From assembly GCF_030545015.1 (NCBI RefSeq), contig NZ_CP120653.1, positions 1,426,001 through 1,490,000 on the forward strand: a DNA stretch of 64,000 nucleotides, written 5' to 3'. The stretch is from Myroides sp. JBRI-B21084 (lineage in GTDB: Bacteria > Bacteroidota > Bacteroidia > Flavobacteriales > Flavobacteriaceae). The position numbers and the translations under genes are program-made. The notes under the pieces were generated by a model, which worked only from the letters and a program-made list of their open reading frames with translations, was not told the DNA's origin and made no database searches. How positions within the stretch are numbered: the stretch's first letter is position 1; every line of letters begins with the position of its first letter. Shown here piece by piece: positions 25,511-34,698 of the stretch.

Positions 25511-26914
25511 ATGAAAAAAATCTTAATAATTGAAGACGATGTGTCTTTTTGCTTAATGATGAAGACCTTTTTGTCTAAGAAAGGTTTTCAGGTTTTTAAT
25601 GCTTTTTCATTTAAAGAAGCAGCTGTTTTGCTAAATACAGAAACAGTAGATTTGGTATTGACCGATGTACGTTTACCTGATAGCGACGGTATTGAGATTC
25701 TTAAATTTATAAAAAATATTAACCCTGCCATTCAAGTAATTTTAATGACTGGGTATACCGACATAAAAACGGCAGTTAATGTGATGAAAATGGGTGCTTA
25801 TGATTACGTTTCTAAACCCATTAACTCCGAAGAAATGCTGCATACCATTGATAAAGCTTTAAATGAAAAAGTTCAAAATACAGTTACATCTGAAACAAAT
25901 CATATAAATGTAAATAGTGTAGCTACAGCTCCTAACAACTTAAAGTTTATTAAAGGATCCAGTAAAAAATCAAAGCAACTACACGAATTTATAAACGTGG
26001 TGGCACCTACCAATATTTCGGTGCTTATTATAGGTGATAGCGGTACGGGCAAAGAAAACATAGCATCTACCATTCATCAATTAAGCAAACGCAGCAGCAT
26101 GCCTTTTATAGCGGTTGATTGTGGTGCTATACCAAAAGAATTAGCTGCAAGTGAATTTTTTGGTCATGTAAAGGGATCGTTCACAGGTGCTATTGGCGAT
26201 AAAATTGGTCATTTCGAAGCAGCTAACGGAGGTACTGTTTTTTTAGATGAAGTAGGCAATTTATCGTACGATGTGCAAGTGCAGTTGTTAAGAGCCTTGC
26301 AAGAACGTAAAGTAAAACCAATTGGTAGCAGTAAAGAAGTTAATGTAGATATACGCATTATTGCTGCTACAAACGAAGATTTATTAAAAGCGGTTCGTGA
26401 AGGTCATTTTAGAGAGGATTTATACCATCGTTTAAACGAATTTTCTATACAAGCCCCTCGCTTAAACGAACGTGGAAAAGATATTTTAGAATTCGCAAAT
26501 TTGTTTATTCAACAATCTAATAACGAATTAGAACGCCAAATTGATGGTTTGTCTAACGAAGTGATAGACCTTTTTTTACAATACGAATGGCCTGGAAACC
26601 TACGTGAAATGCGCAACGTAATTAAGCGTGCTGTGTTGCTAAGTACAACTTCTTTGATTGAAAAAGATGTATTGCCCGAAGAAATGTTTCAATCAACAAT
26701 TAGTAAAAGTATGATACAAAATGCATCGGCGTCTACATCTAACAACATGCATTTTAATCACGATTTAAAATTGTATTCTTCTCAAAACGAAGAGCATCTT
26801 ATTCGTTTAGCGTTAGAAAAAGCAAAATACAATAAAACCAAAGCAGCACAAATATTAAGCATCGACAGAAAAACCTTGTACAACAAATTAAAGTTGTACA
26901 ATATAGATTTATAA
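25511..26914 (+). CDS. NtrC-type sigma-54-dependent response regulator
   Basis: 467 residues in three parts. The receiver domain (1-120) has phospho-acceptor Asp in LTDVRLPDSDG and Lys in DYVSKPI. The AAA+ domain (about 150-385) has Walker A GDSGTGKE, a sigma-54 contact loop and VFLDEVGNL. The C-terminal Fis-type helix-turn-helix is KTKAAQILSIDRKTLYNKLK. The sigma-54 loop reads GSFTGA rather than GAFTGA. No cognate histidine kinase is adjacent. It lies just upstream of the polysaccharide locus, so it may regulate envelope genes; this is inferred from position only. Confidence 0.93.
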   Translation: MKKILIIEDDVSFCLMMKTFLSKKGFQVFNAFSFKEAAVLLNTETVDLVLTDVRLPDSDGIEILKFIKNINPAIQVILMTGYTDIKTAVNVMKMGAYDYVSKPINSEEMLHTIDKALNEKVQNTVTSETNHINVNSVATAPNNLKFIKGSSKKSKQLHEFINVVAPTNISVLIIGDSGTGKENIASTIHQLSKRSSMPFIAVDCGAIPKELAASEFFGHVKGSFTGAIGDKIGHFEAANGGTVFLDEVGNLSYDVQVQLLRALQERKVKPIGSSKEVNVDIRIIAATNEDLLKAVREGHFREDLYHRLNEFSIQAPRLNERGKDILEFANLFIQQSNNELERQIDGLSNEVIDLFLQYEWPGNLREMRNVIKRAVLLSTTSLIEKDVLPEEMFQSTISKSMIQNASASTSNNMHFNHDLKLYSSQNEEHLIRLALEKAKYNKTKAAQILSIDRKTLYNKLKLYNIDL

Positions 26915-26974
26915 CAACTATTAATTACTTTTGGGGTAAAAACATTGTTTTTTACAACTTTAATCAAAAAAAAT

Positions 26975-28267
26975 ATGAATACTGCACCAGTAATTGCAAT
27001 CATAGGTTTAGGATATGTAGGTTTACCTTTGGCGTGCTTATTTGCGTCTAAATACAAGGTAATTGGGTTCGATGTAAACCAGCAGCGAATAAACGAATTG
27101 CAACAAGGTGTAGATCATACATTAGAAGTTTCAGAAAATGATTTAAAAGCGGTTATTCAAAATAAGGAGTCTTTGGTTGATTCACAATACGGTTTATGGG
27201 TAACTGCAAACGCCAATCAATTGCAACAAGCTACTGTTTTTATTATTACGGTTCCTACACCGGTAGACAAAAACAACACGCCCGATTTAACCCCTTTAAA
27301 AGATGCTTCAAAAACAATTGCTAATGTTCTTAAAAAAGGCGATGTAGTTATTTATGAATCTACCGTTTATCCGGGGGTAACCGAAGAAGAATGTGTACCT
27401 GTTTTAGAGCGCTATTCCAATTTAAAGTTTAACACCGATTTTTTTGCTGGCTATTCACCAGAACGTGTAAATCCAGGAGATAAAAATCGAACCATAGATA
27501 AAATTACGAAAGTAACCTCAGGTTCTACACCACAGGTTGCTCATTTTGTGAATGAATTATACGCGTCGGTAATTACAGCGGGCACCCATAAAGCATCGTC
27601 CATAAAAGTCGCTGAAGCTGCAAAAGTCATCGAAAACGCACAACGCGATATCAACATTGCTTTTGTAAATGAATTGGCTAAAATTTTTGCTTTAATGGGT
27701 ATAGATACTACCGAAGTGTTACAAGCGGCTGGTACTAAATGGAATTTTATGCCTTTTAAACCTGGATTGGTGGGCGGACATTGCATTGGGGTCGATCCTT
27801 TTTATTTGGCACAAAAAGCACAACAAATGGGATATTATTCCGAACTTATTTTATCGGCTCGTAGGTTAAATGATTCCATGGGGTCTTTTGTGGCATCGCA
27901 AGTAGTAAAGTTGATGATTCAAAACGATTTAAAAATTAAAAATGCAAACGTTTTAATTTTAGGCATCACTTTTAAAGAAAATTGCCCCGATATGCGTAAT
28001 TCAAAAGTAACCGATGTAATTGATGGATTAACCGACTTTGGTTGTAAAGTATCGGTTTTTGACCCTTGGGTATCTCCAAACAACGTTACAAAACACGCTA
28101 ACGTAACATTGATTGAACAGCCTGAAATGGAAGCGTATGATGCAGTTGTTTTAGCCGTAGCGCACCAACAGTTTTTACAGCTTAACTTACAACAGTTTTT
28201 AAAACCAATGGGTATTGTTTACGACGTAAAATCGGTTTTAAATCAATCAGTTAACGGTCGTTTGTAA
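26975..28267 (+). CDS. UDP-sugar (N-acetylhexosamine) dehydrogenase
   Basis: About 430 residues from the ATG at 26975; codons back to 26945 are in frame but unlikely. It has an NAD-binding Rossmann start IGLGYVGLPLACLFASKY, the central domain, and the catalytic Cys in GGHCIGVDPFYL. It oxidises a UDP-hexosamine to the uronic acid in two NAD-dependent steps (WbpA/WbpO/TviB group). Which epimer is used is not certain. It is the first biosynthetic gene of the polysaccharide region. Confidence 0.88.
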   Translation: MNTAPVIAIIGLGYVGLPLACLFASKYKVIGFDVNQQRINELQQGVDHTLEVSENDLKAVIQNKESLVDSQYGLWVTANANQLQQATVFIITVPTPVDKNNTPDLTPLKDASKTIANVLKKGDVVIYESTVYPGVTEEECVPVLERYSNLKFNTDFFAGYSPERVNPGDKNRTIDKITKVTSGSTPQVAHFVNELYASVITAGTHKASSIKVAEAAKVIENAQRDINIAFVNELAKIFALMGIDTTEVLQAAGTKWNFMPFKPGLVGGHCIGVDPFYLAQKAQQMGYYSELILSARRLNDSMGSFVASQVVKLMIQNDLKIKNANVLILGITFKENCPDMRNSKVTDVIDGLTDFGCKVSVFDPWVSPNNVTKHANVTLIEQPEMEAYDAVVLAVAHQQFLQLNLQQFLKPMGIVYDVKSVLNQSVNGRL

Positions 28268-28383
28268 TGCGTTGTTTGTATTCTCTTGTGTGCTTTTTTC
28301 TAAAATAAAACCTTGTTTGTTTCGTTAATTCTACAAAATGTAGTAAATTTCCACCTTAAATTTGTTTTTAAAATTAAAACAAG

Positions 28384-28818
28384 ATGCTTATGAAAATAGG
28401 AATTACTTTTAGCGCATTTGATTTGTTACATGCCGGACATATAAAAATGCTTGAAGATGCAAAACGCCAATGCGATTATTTAATTTGTGGTTTACAAACC
28501 GATCCAACATTAGATCGACCAGAAAAAAACCGACCAGCACAAACTGTTGTTGAAAGATACATACAGTTAAAAGGATGCAAGCACGTAGATGAAATTGTAC
28601 CTTATGCTACTGAACAAGATTTAGAAGATATTTTGCGCTCGTTTAAAATTGACGTACGTATTTTAGGAGAAGAATACCGTGATAAAAACTTTACCGGGAG
28701 AACATATTGTGAAGAAAAAGGGATTGAATTATACTTCAATACACGCGATCACCGTTTTTCTAGTTCGGGCTTGCGTAAAACAGTAGCCGAAAAAGAAGTG
28801 ATTAAATTAGCAAAATAG
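28384..28818 (+). CDS. Cytidylyltransferase-like protein (TagD/GCT family)
   Basis: 144 residues, or 142 if the second ATG (28390) is used, which gives the more usual MKIGITFSAFD start. It has nucleotidyl-transfer motifs HAGH (residues about 18-21) and SSSGLRK near the C-terminus, as in glycerol-3-phosphate cytidylyltransferases. Members activate polyol or amino-alcohol phosphates with CTP; the substrate is unknown. It is followed by galE after 13 bp. Confidence 0.82.
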   Translation: MLMKIGITFSAFDLLHAGHIKMLEDAKRQCDYLICGLQTDPTLDRPEKNRPAQTVVERYIQLKGCKHVDEIVPYATEQDLEDILRSFKIDVRILGEEYRDKNFTGRTYCEEKGIELYFNTRDHRFSSSGLRKTVAEKEVIKLAK

Positions 28819-28831
28819 CCTACCAAACAAC

Positions 28832-29845
28832 ATGAAAAATATTTTAGTAACCGGTGGGTTGGGGTATATTGGTTCACATACTGTGGTAGCCTTGCAACAA
28901 GCCGGTTTTAATGTGTTTATAATCGATGATTTATCCAATACAATCATTAATGTTTGGGAAAAAATAACCGAAATCACCAATATACAACCCATTTTTTACA
29001 ACATCGATTTAAAAGATTACAATGCGGTGAGCGTTTTTTTTCAATCGCATAAAATTGATGGCGTTATACATTTTGCTGCTTACAAAGCTGTAGGTGAATC
29101 AGTAACAAAACCGTTAATGTATTACCGTAATAATTTAGTAGGTTTAATCAATGTTTTACAAGCAATGGAGGAACATGACGCTAATAACTTCATATTTTCT
29201 TCATCTTGTACAGTTTACGGTCAGGCCGATGAAATGCCTATACACGAAAACACCCCTTTGAAAAAGCCCGAATCACCCTACGGAAATACAAAAAAAATGG
29301 GAGAAGAAATTATAGAAGATTTTGTGAATGCCACCAATAAAAATGCCATTGCGTTGCGTTATTTTAATCCGGTTGGTTCAAACATAAATGGTACTTTAGG
29401 TGATTTACAGCCCATTCCCACAAATTTAGTGCCCTATATTTTACAAATTGCAATTGGGAATAAGTCTAAATTGAACGTTTTTGGGAATGATTATAATACA
29501 AAAGATGGTACAGCCATTCGCGATTATATCGATGTGAACGATTTAGCCGATGCGCATGTAAAAGCAATACAACGTTTATTATTAAACCAAAACAAAACAA
29601 AAATAGAGTATTTTAATTTGGGTTCTGGAACCGGCTCAACGGTTTTAGAAATTGTTCAAGCTTTTGAAAACGCAAACCATATTAAAATTCCATTTGAAAT
29701 AAAACCACGCAGAGCAGGTGATATTGAGCAAGCGTATGCCGATTATTCTTTAGCTCAAAAAGAATTGAATTGGTGCCCTAAAACTCCTTTGCAAAAATCC
29801 ATGCAAACTGCTTGGAACTTTCAAAAACAACTTACAGAAATATAA
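28832..29845 (+). CDS. galE: UDP-glucose 4-epimerase
   Basis: 337 residues of an extended SDR. GGLGYIGSHTVVALQQAGF binds NAD, and the catalytic Tyr/Lys lie in YGNTKKMGEEI with Ser in SSSCTVYG. It interconverts UDP-Glc and UDP-Gal, and possibly the N-acetyl forms, supplying the polysaccharide locus. The stretch HAKAIQRL and the C-terminal RRAGDIEQAYADYSLAQKEL are typical of GalE. A terminator follows directly. Confidence 0.93.
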   Translation: MKNILVTGGLGYIGSHTVVALQQAGFNVFIIDDLSNTIINVWEKITEITNIQPIFYNIDLKDYNAVSVFFQSHKIDGVIHFAAYKAVGESVTKPLMYYRNNLVGLINVLQAMEEHDANNFIFSSSCTVYGQADEMPIHENTPLKKPESPYGNTKKMGEEIIEDFVNATNKNAIALRYFNPVGSNINGTLGDLQPIPTNLVPYILQIAIGNKSKLNVFGNDYNTKDGTAIRDYIDVNDLADAHVKAIQRLLLNQNKTKIEYFNLGSGTGSTVLEIVQAFENANHIKIPFEIKPRRAGDIEQAYADYSLAQKELNWCPKTPLQKSMQTAWNFQKQLTEI

Positions 29846-29870
29846 AAATCGGTTTTTAACCGATTTTTTT
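29844..29870 (+). terminator. Terminator after galE
   Basis: Stem AAATCGGTT/AACCGATTT with a 3-base loop and a run of T. Confidence 0.88.
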
Positions 29871-29902
29871 ATGGATACAACCAAGTAAAGTACCGTTTTA
29901 TC

Positions 29903-29938
29903 AATTCCCCCTTTGAAAGGGGAGGGGGTGAATGTTTT
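29903..29938. repeat. G/C-run palindromic repeat, copy 1
   Basis: AATTCCCCCTTTGAAAGGGG followed by AGGGGG and TGTTTT. Related copies lie at 30378, 34221 and 52658. The pattern resembles intergenic palindromes common in flavobacterial genomes. Confidence 0.75.
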
Positions 29939-30377
29939 AGCTTCATTAGTTAATAAAGTTAGATTTACAATTCACAATTTCACCAAATCTTCAAAAAACA
30001 AACGAAATAGTGAACTAATCACAATCTAAAGCGCCATTGGAAAGAAAGCGAACGTTAACTAATTGAAGAAAACGTAATCAAATAGGATTGGTCAGTGAGT
30101 TTATCGAACTGCGATACGGTAGCTTGTAAAACGCCATTTAACCTTTTTCTTTCCGCGGCAAGATAAAAAAAGACTTTTGCTTCTTTTAGTCATAAATCGA
30201 AAATTCACGACTTCCAAGCTGTAAAATAAAGCCTGGGCGTAAAAGAAGAGAAAAGCCGAAAAGGACTAATTAACCACAATGGAGATTAAATACTAGAATT
30301 GCCAATTAAACAATATTAAATCAAATTTGCAAATTTGCAAATTTTAAAATCATCAAATCTCTATTTCCCCATTTCCA

Positions 30378-30460
30378 CAATTCCCCCTTTGAAGGGGGGC
30401 AGGGGGATGTTTTCACCATATCACTACTTCACTATTTCACTACATCACCATATCCCCAAA
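30378..30460. repeat. G/C-run palindromic repeat, copy 2, with short TTCACTAC module
   Basis: CAATTCCCCCTTTGAAGGGG, then GGCAGGGGGATGTTTT, followed by TCACCATATCACTACTTCACT and an imperfect few-copy octamer tract ending in ATCACCATATCCCC. The same frame, with the octamer expanded to about 37 copies, is at 34221-34571. Confidence 0.75.
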
Positions 30461-30562
30461 TAACCATTTCATCAAATTTTCAAATCCGCAAATCACCTCA
30501 TCGACTCATCACAAATAAAAAAAAAAACATATCTTTGAAACCAAATACACTAAAACCATAAA

Positions 30563-31612
30563 ATGAATCACACCATTATCATAACAGGCGGAGCGGGTTT
30601 TATAGGTTCACACGTTGTACGTGAATTTGTAACAAAATATCCACATTATACCATAGTAAATTTAGATGCATTAACTTACGCAGGAAATTTAGAAAATCTA
30701 AAAGATATAGATCAACTGCCTAATTACTGTTTTGAAAAAGTAGATATATGCAATGCACAGGCGGTTCTAGATGTTTTTAAAAAATACCAACCAACGGGTG
30801 TTATACATTTGGCAGCTGAATCGCATGTAGATCGTTCAATAGCCGATCCCTTGGCTTTTGTAATGACTAATGTAATTGGAACGGTGAATTTATTAAATGC
30901 GGCGCGCGAAGTTTGGAATGGTGATTTTACAAACAAACGCTTTCATCATGTATCTACCGATGAGGTTTTTGGAGCATTAGGTAGTGAAGGTTTTTTTACC
31001 GAAGATACTAAGTATGATCCGCATTCACCTTATTCGGCATCAAAAGCGTCGTCTGATCATTTTGTACGTGCATATCATGATACGTACGGTTTACCTATGG
31101 TAATGACTAACTGTTCTAATAATTACGGACCTAATCATTTTCCAGAAAAATTAATACCGTTGTGTATTCATAATATCATTAACAACAAACCATTGCCTAT
31201 TTATGGCGATGGCAAATATACCCGTGATTGGCTGTTTGTGATTGATCATGCCAAAGCAATAGATTTGGTTTTTCATCAAGGAACAAACGGAGGATCATAC
31301 AATGTAGGTGGATTTAATGAATGGCAAAATATTGATTTAGTGAAAGAATTGTGTAAACAAATGGACGCTAAATTAAACAGAGCGCCAGGAACTAGCGAAC
31401 AATTAATCACCTTTGTAAAAGATCGCCCTGGACATGATTTACGTTATGCGATAGACGCTAACAAAATAAATAAAGAATTGGGCTGGTACCCAAGTGTTAC
31501 ATTTGAACAAGGTTTAGCTAAAACAATCGATTGGTTTATGGACAACCAAGAATGGTTAAACAATGTTACATCAGGCGATTATCAAAAGTATTACGAGGTA
31601 CAGTATAAGTAA
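30563..31612 (+). CDS. rfbB: dTDP-glucose 4,6-dehydratase
   Basis: 349 residues, extended SDR. It converts dTDP-glucose to dTDP-4-keto-6-deoxyglucose, step 2 of dTDP-L-rhamnose synthesis. TGGAGFIGSHVVREF binds NAD; HVSTDEVFGALG and YSASKASSDHFVRAYHDTYG carry the active-site Asp/Glu and Tyr/Lys. It ends at a short repeat-rich spacer before the broken four-helix-bundle gene. Together with rfbC, rfbD and rfbA it makes the complete set. Confidence 0.96.
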   Translation: MNHTIIITGGAGFIGSHVVREFVTKYPHYTIVNLDALTYAGNLENLKDIDQLPNYCFEKVDICNAQAVLDVFKKYQPTGVIHLAAESHVDRSIADPLAFVMTNVIGTVNLLNAAREVWNGDFTNKRFHHVSTDEVFGALGSEGFFTEDTKYDPHSPYSASKASSDHFVRAYHDTYGLPMVMTNCSNNYGPNHFPEKLIPLCIHNIINNKPLPIYGDGKYTRDWLFVIDHAKAIDLVFHQGTNGGSYNVGGFNEWQNIDLVKELCKQMDAKLNRAPGTSEQLITFVKDRPGHDLRYAIDANKINKELGWYPSVTFEQGLAKTIDWFMDNQEWLNNVTSGDYQKYYEVQYK

Positions 31613-31681
31613 GTAACTAAGTAACCGAGTGACAGGGTGACGAAGTGTGTGTAACATTGCAGAATAAAAAAATAAATTGTT

Positions 31682-32038
31682 ATGAAAAGTCATAAAGATT
31701 TGATTGTTTATCAAAGATCACTCTTATATGTTAAGTCAATTTATAATTTTACACAAGGTTTTCCGGTTGACGAACGTTACGGATTAACCAGTCAAATAAG
31801 ACGGGCTGCTGTTTCTATTCCTAGTAATATCGCTGAAGGAGCTGCAAGGCAATACCAAAAAGAATTTATTTAATTTTTGTATGTTGCCTTAGGTTCATTA
31901 GCAGAAGTTGAAACACAAATAGAATTAGCTTTTTTGTTAGGATTTAAGGAGCATTCCGATAAGACTGAGTTATTGAATGAAAATGCATCTATTAGAAGAA
32001 ATGTTGTTGAAATTAATTCAAAGTTTAAAATAAAGTAA
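31682..32038 (+). pseudogene. Four-helix-bundle protein, interrupted by an in-frame TAA
   Basis: A protein of the four-helix-bundle (23S rRNA intervening-sequence) family: KDLIVYQRSLLYVKSIYNFT, then YGLTSQIRRAAVSIPSNIAEGAAR. The frame stops at TAA 31871-31873 after KEFI and then continues uninterrupted with FLYVALGSLAEVETQIELAF to 32038. A Gln is expected at the stop (KEFIQFLYVALGSL), so a single C-to-T change (CAA to TAA) explains it. The intact paralogue is at 35612-35971. Confidence 0.85.
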
Positions 32039-32092
32039 TTAAATATAGCAGTGTCACTGGTTTACTATGTCACTGTGTTACCATATTATCAA

Positions 32093-32641
32093 ATGCAAAT
32101 ACACCCAACAAAACTAAAAGGTTGTTATATATTAGAACCGAGAAAATTTGAAGATGAACGAGGCTATTTTTTTGAAAGCTTCAACGAAAAAACCTTCAAT
32201 AATTTAACACAAACAAACACCCATTTTGTACAAGACAATCAATCGTTTTCAACAAAAGGGGTTATTCGTGGGTTACACGCTCAAGCAGGGGTACATGCCC
32301 AAGCTAAATTAGTTCGTGTTTTACATGGTGAAGTGATAGACGTGGCAGTTGATGCCCGACCTGATTCTCCAACATTCGGACAGCATGTTGCTGTAAAATT
32401 ATCTGCCGAAAATAACAAACAATTGTTTATTCCAAGAGGTTTTTTACACGGCTTTTCTGTTTTGAGTGAAACAGCTGTGTTTTTTTATAAATGCGATAAT
32501 TTTTACAACAAAGAATCAGAACAAGGCGTACTTTACAATGCACCTGAACTGAATATTGATTGGGGAATAGAACCAGGAAACGAAGTTGTATCTGAAAAAG
32601 ACATTATTTTACCAACGTTCAACGAATTGTTTAATCGATAA
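32093..32641 (+). CDS. rfbC: dTDP-4-dehydrorhamnose 3,5-epimerase
   Basis: About 182 residues from the ATG at 32093, the usual RmlC length; the in-frame codons back to 32051 run through a repeat-like spacer and are not credible. The cupin-fold epimerase has RGYFFESFNEKTF, HFVQDNQSFSTKGVIRGLHAQ (catalytic His) and LFIPRGFLHGFSVLSE. It performs step 3 of dTDP-L-rhamnose synthesis. The next spacer carries octamer repeats. Confidence 0.95.
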   Translation: MQIHPTKLKGCYILEPRKFEDERGYFFESFNEKTFNNLTQTNTHFVQDNQSFSTKGVIRGLHAQAGVHAQAKLVRVLHGEVIDVAVDARPDSPTFGQHVAVKLSAENNKQLFIPRGFLHGFSVLSETAVFFYKCDNFYNKESEQGVLYNAPELNIDWGIEPGNEVVSEKDIILPTFNELFNR

Positions 32642-32777
32642 GTCGATTAATCGTTTATTTGATAGGCAAATTCGCAAATTCGCAAATTCGCAAATTCGCA
32701 AATCTGCAAATCATCAGTTCATCAGTTCATCAGTTCATCAGTTCATCAGTTCATCAAATCATTACCTAATATAACTT
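32642..32777. repeat. Octanucleotide tandem repeats between rfbC and a four-helix-bundle gene
   Basis: About four copies of GCAAATTC (from about 32668) are followed by about five copies of ATCAGTTC (32713-32752). Both have 8-base periodicity. Similar words recur at 33237-33345. Confidence 0.85.
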
Positions 32778-33170
32778 ATGGAAAAGTATCGCGTTTATGC
32801 ATTTGAAAAGTTAGATATTTACAAACTGGCTTTATCTTTAAGCGTTGAAGTTAGAACAATTGTAAAGTCTTTCCCAAAAGAAGAACAGTTTGATTTAACA
32901 AGGTAATTAAAAAGGGCTGCAGATTCAATTGCTGCTAATTTGGCAGAGGGTTCAGGCAGGTCTACTAATTTAGATCAAGCTCATTTTACAAATATGGCTT
33001 ACTCATCAGGACTTGAAGTAATTAACCATTTAAATGTAGCTAATCAAATGCGATATATATCACAAGATTCGTATGAAACTATCCGAATAACAATGGGTGA
33101 AATTTTAAATAAACTCAATAGTTTATATAAATATCAAATCAATAAAAAAACAAATCTTAAAGATCAATAA
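32778..33170 (+). pseudogene. Second four-helix-bundle protein, also interrupted by in-frame TAA
   Basis: ATG at 32778 gives EKLDIYKLALSLSVEVRTIV, then FPKEEQFDLTR and TAA (32904-32906), then in the same frame LKRAADSIAANLAEGSGRST and an intact C-terminus to 33170. Family members read LTRQLKRAAD here, so CAA has become TAA. From 32940 the downstream part also opens with a non-ATG codon, but it would lack helix 1. It is the second Gln-to-stop lesion in this family within 1.1 kb. Confidence 0.85.
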
Positions 33171-33349
33171 AAAAAATAAACTATTTAGTTGATTAATTGT
33201 TTAATCGATAATTTGATTAATCGTTTATTTGATAAGCAAATTCGCAAATCTGCAAATTCGCTAATTTTCAAATCATCAAATCATCAGTTCAACAAATCAT
33301 CAGTTCAACAATTCAACAAATCATCAGTTCAACAAATAATCATCAAACA
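33171..33349. repeat. Repeat-rich spacer before rfbD
   Basis: Words GATTAATCGTTTATTTGATA, AAATTCGC/AAATCTGC and AAATCATCAGTTCAAC repeat with 8- or 16-base spacing. They resemble the spacer at 32642-32777. No gene is seen. Confidence 0.75.
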
Positions 33350-34198
33350 ATGAAAATAGTAGTAACCGGACGCCACGGACAATTAGGTTCAGAACTATAC
33401 GATTTAACAAGCAACAATTCACAGTTTCAAATGGTTTTTGTGGATAGAGAAGAAATGGATTTAAGCAATTCAGTAGAAATTAAAACAGTTTTAAATACCG
33501 AAAAACCAAATATAATTGTCAGTGCGGGTGCTTATACAGCAGTTGATAAAGCCGAAAGCGATCAGGATTTATGCAATGCGGTAAATCATTTAGCTGTTCA
33601 AGCAATAGGTGAGTGGGCGGCTGAAAATAACGCTAAAGTAATTCACATTTCTACTGATTATGTTTTTGATGGATTGAGCGAAATTCCTTTAAAAGAAACC
33701 GATATACCTAAACCATTAAATGTGTACGGAGCAACCAAATTAAAAGGAGAGCAAGCTTTGCAAAATTCAGGTGCAGCTTATGTTATCATTCGTACGGCAT
33801 GGGTGTATTCTACATACGGAGCCAATTTTGTAAAAACCATGTTGCGATTAATGAACGAGCGTGATGAAATAGGAGTGGTTGCCGATCAAATAGGTACACC
33901 AACTTACGCACGTGATTTAGCACAAGCTATTTTAGATATCATTCAGTCGACAGAGTTTACACAAGGGATATATCATTACAGCAACGAGGGTAGTATAAGT
34001 TGGCATGATTTTGCTGTAGCCATAAAAGAAATAAAAGGTTTTACCACAAAAGTAAACGCCATAAACAGTGATGCATTTCCCACACCAGCAAAACGACCGA
34101 ATTTTTCTTTATTAGATAAAACTAAAATAACAGAAACTTACGGAGTTAAAGTACCCAATTGGAAAATAAGTTTACAAGAAATGCTTTCAAAAATGTAA
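33350..34198 (+). CDS. rfbD: dTDP-4-dehydrorhamnose reductase
   Basis: 282 residues. Residues 1-20 form the NADPH-binding start with VTGRHGQLGSEL. The catalytic Tyr/Lys lie in YGATKLKGEQALQ, and HISTDYVFDGLSEIP is a typical RmlD segment. It carries out the last step, giving dTDP-L-rhamnose. The gene is isolated by repeat tracts on both sides, so it may have its own promoter. Confidence 0.95.
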   Translation: MKIVVTGRHGQLGSELYDLTSNNSQFQMVFVDREEMDLSNSVEIKTVLNTEKPNIIVSAGAYTAVDKAESDQDLCNAVNHLAVQAIGEWAAENNAKVIHISTDYVFDGLSEIPLKETDIPKPLNVYGATKLKGEQALQNSGAAYVIIRTAWVYSTYGANFVKTMLRLMNERDEIGVVADQIGTPTYARDLAQAILDIIQSTEFTQGIYHYSNEGSISWHDFAVAIKEIKGFTTKVNAINSDAFPTPAKRPNFSLLDKTKITETYGVKVPNWKISLQEMLSKM

Positions 34199-34220
34199 TT
34201 TTAATGGATTCATTAGTCCA

Positions 34221-34258
34221 CAATTCCCCCTTTGAAGGGGGGGCAGGGGGGATGTTTT
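34221..34258. repeat. G/C-run palindromic repeat, copy 3
   Basis: CAATTCCCCCTTTGAAGGGG, then GGGGCAGGGGGGATGTTTTC; directly followed by the large octamer tract. Confidence 0.8.
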
Positions 34259-34265
34259 CACCATA

Positions 34266-34564
34266 TCACTACTTCACTACTTCACTACTTCACTACTTCA
34301 CTACTTCACTACTTCACTACTTCACTACTTCACTACTTCACTACTTCACTACTTCACTACTTCACTACTTCACTACTTCACTACTTCACTACTTCACTAC
34401 TTCACTACTTCACTACTTCACTACTTACTACTTCACTACTTCACTACTTCACTACTTCACTACTTCACTACTTCACTACTTCACTACTTCACTACTTCAC
34501 TACTTCACTACTTCACTACTTCACTACTTCACTACTTCACTACTTCACTACTTCACTACTTCAC
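34266..34564. repeat. Large octanucleotide tandem repeat, (TTCACTAC) about 37 copies
   Basis: About 299 bp of an almost perfect 8-base unit, with one 7-base unit near 34421-34430 (a lost C). It is open in several frames because an 8-base unit has a 24-base translated period (HYFTTSLL), so apparent proteins here are artefacts. It lies between rfbD and the regulator at 34718, and is flanked on both sides by TCACCATATC. Confidence 0.97.
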
Positions 34565-34668
34565 CATATCCCCATTTTATCAAATTTTCAAATTTTCAAA
34601 TCGGTTTACCACCTCACCATTTCCCTCTTTTCCCATATCACCAAATTGTAAATTTTTTCCCCAATCAT

Positions 34669-34698
34669 TTGCATCATTTAAAAAAACGAGTACCTTTA
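34669..34698 (+). promoter_or_regulatory. Promoter of the winged-helix gene
   Basis: TTG (34669-34671), 19 bases, then TACCTTTA (34691-34698), one base off the flavobacterial consensus TAnnTTTG. It is followed by an inverted repeat ACTGCT-N6-AGCAGT (34698-34715) right before the ATG at 34718, a likely operator for the encoded DNA-binding protein. Confidence 0.65.

Larger units (their letters stand above)
29871..30562. other. Gene-free spacer between galE and rfbB
   Basis: Nearly 700 bp without a credible gene. It holds two G/C-run palindromes (29903-29938 and 30378-30413), short octamer-like TTCACTAC repeats at 30417-30450, AAATTTGC/AAATC words, and a middle part (about 30040-30270) of higher GC that I cannot place. 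On the minus strand that part has a 30-codon frame (30101-30193, rich in Lys and Arg). It looks like a scar of a degenerate or inserted element. Confidence 0.5.

Noticed and set aside
26782..27057. Minus-strand frame overlapping the end of the NtrC-type gene
   Set aside because: It is a shadow of two well-supported plus-strand genes with no domain of its own.
31682..32038. TAA reassigned to Gln in this organism
   Set aside because: TAA is used as the normal stop of many intact genes in the window, so genetic recoding is not supported.
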